NCBI GenBank assembly: GCA_023484805.1
Contig: JAMDAM010000024.1
Span: 1 to 54,183 of the forward strand
DNA: 54,183 nt
From: Thermoplasmatota archaeon
GTDB lineage: Archaea; Thermoplasmatota; Thermoplasmata; Thermoplasmatales; Thermoplasmataceae
Direction: 5' to 3'
Part shown: piece after piece, positions 53,333 to 54,183 of the stretch
Layout: each line of letters starts with the position of its first letter
How positions within the stretch are numbered: the first letter of the stretch is position 1
Translations under genes and position numbers: made by a program
Notes under the pieces: generated by a model
The model's input: the letters and a program-made list of their open reading frames with translations, nothing else
What the model was told of the DNA's origin: nothing
Database searches by the model: none

Positions 53333-53656
53333 CTAAATTTCCCTGTAAACATCGATAAATCTCAAATACCAATTCTTGAACTCATCCTCAGTGGCGAAAT
53401 GAATCTCGACAGGAGCTTCCACAGTTCTCCAGATGTCAATTGTGATTTTATCCTTCGCACCAGGCGATTTAAGTATAATTAAAAGGTCTATGTCACTGTT
53501 TCCAGTCCAGTTTCCACGCAGAACAGATCCAAAAAGTATCACTCGCGAATTCCGGTCATGCCTCAGGCATATCTTCTTTACGGACTTGGCAACCTCAGTG
53601 TAATTCTTCAGGTAATTCAACCTTTTCTTATCATTTTCAAGAAATACGTCTATCAA
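53333..53656 (-). CDS. Lone MNT nucleotidyltransferase
   Basis: 107 residues, TTG start. FGSVLRGNWTGNSDIDLLI has the GS-xxR-G and DxD motifs, and VEAPVEIHFATEDEFKNWYL is the usual C-terminal part. No HEPN partner gene is found on either side, so the partner was lost or the protein works alone or with the HEPN of pair 2. It faces pair 2. Confidence 0.78.
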   Translation of the reverse strand: MIDVFLENDKKRLNYLKNYTEVAKSVKKICLRHDRNSRVILFGSVLRGNWTGNSDIDLLIILKSPGAKDKITIDIWRTVEAPVEIHFATEDEFKNWYLRFIDVYREI

Positions 53657-54080
53657 AAAATACCTCCCCGGATTTCCAAAATGGTATTACGGCTTCTTCT
53701 TTTTACTTTCGGGGTAATATTTAGTGCAGATATATTTTTCTTACATTATTGAAAATCTCGAGAAGTTTTTTGATCAATAAGAAGGGGAATATCTTTGGAA
53801 TAATAATGGTTGATAAAATAATCATTCTTTTCGGCCGACGCGTTATGGGTGAGTCAATGCTATTTTCAACTTCCCGAACTATAATAATAGGCCATCACAA
53901 AGATAAAGGAAGGAAAAAGCTGTACTGCATTCTCACTCGACCGTTGACTTTTGACTCTTCTAAATGTTCTGAGTTCATCTGTACTGGAATTGCTTTCTAA
54001 GCCAGAGATATGTATCAAGCATTCCATTGGTCACTTCGATAAAATTTATATAAAAATAAAATAATAAACATGAGAGGGAA
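53657..54080. other. A/T-rich intergenic region
   Basis: 424 bp with low GC. An 83-codon open frame at 53749-54000 begins with TTG and has no family features, so it is not called. TATA-like AATTTATATAAAAATAA (about 54041-54058) precedes the next gene. Confidence 0.45.
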
Positions 54081-54183
54081 ATGAAGGTTAGCTCTCTTGT
54101 TGCAATAACTATAGTAATTCTTGCTGGTATTTTCTCCTTTACATTCACAAATTCAAAATCAATTGCGACTCCTCTTGCCAATT
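54081..54183 (+). CDS. Secreted protein, N-terminus only (partial)
   Basis: The first 34 codons are in the window. The start ATG follows GAGAGGGAA, a likely ribosome site, after a strong TATA-like region. MKVSSLVAITIVILAGIFSF is a typical signal peptide or membrane anchor, followed by TFTNSKSIATPLAN. The rest is outside the window, so the family is unknown. Confidence 0.6.
   Translation, partial: MKVSSLVAITIVILAGIFSFTFTNSKSIATPLAN

Noticed and set aside
53749-54000. 83-codon frame on the plus strand
   Set aside because: TTG start, no family features, A/T-rich region, and no ribosome site; not convincing.

Overview
The window looks like chromosomal DNA of a wall-less, acidophilic euryarchaeon of the Thermoplasmatales or a close relative. 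The archaellin N-terminus is very like that of Thermoplasma. Many genes appear leaderless, with an A/T-rich TATA-like box about 25 nt before the start codon. Archaeal types of PheT, AglB, TRASH-domain regulator and archaellum proteins are present. GC is in the mid 40s by eye, and AGG and ATA codons are common. No rRNA, tRNA, CRISPR array, intact insertion sequence or phage is recognised, so the species stays open.

Layout. 1-4865: a very large AglB/STT3 oligosaccharyltransferase that runs off the left edge. 4948-7875: an APC permease, an orphan AAA_assoc_C protein and a divergent HTH regulator with a substrate-binding-protein-like sensor domain. 7880-10538: pheT, a tandem ribbon-helix-helix protein and a gamma-carbonic-anhydrase-like protein. 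10670-17489: the archaellum operon arlB-C-D/E-F-G-H-I-J, with a stem-loop after the archaellin gene, followed by a HerA/TraG-like ATPase (17529-19499). 19534-22648: a leftward metal cassette (DUF211, VIT-like transporter, DtxR-type regulator, NicO/UreH-like transporter, CinA-like protein). 22876-24804: a second APC permease. 25007-29047: a copper-resistance region (TRASH regulator, YHS mini-protein, YHS-CopA ATPase and small proteins). 29595-33933: an SCP2-like protein, an alkyl-DHAP-synthase-like flavoprotein, GlpD and a lipid kinase. 34086-47400: a surface and glycan region with a GmhB-like phosphatase, a TasA/camelysin-like secreted protein that looks frameshifted, a GT2, a GT-C, three DUF2079 proteins and two GT4 enzymes. 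47558-53656: two HEPN-MNT pairs and a lone MNT around a sulfate-assimilation locus (ComA-HTH fusion divergent from cysH-sat) and a GmhA isomerase. The right edge holds the start of a secreted protein.

How it fits together. AglB, the glycosyltransferases, the DUF2079/GT-C proteins and the GmhA/GmhB-type enzymes could together build and attach surface glycans, with the archaellin and the secreted protein as likely acceptors. Three regulatory units carry symmetrical DNA next to the regulator gene (DtxR-type, TRASH-type, ComA-HTH), which suggests autoregulation. The most unusual items are the ComA-winged-helix fusion beside sulfate assimilation, the regulatory module apparently built from ABC-transporter parts, the ether-lipid-like gene trio, and the ATPase with a nuclease-like C-terminal domain beside the archaellum operon. 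All functions are assigned by reading motifs; no database search was possible.
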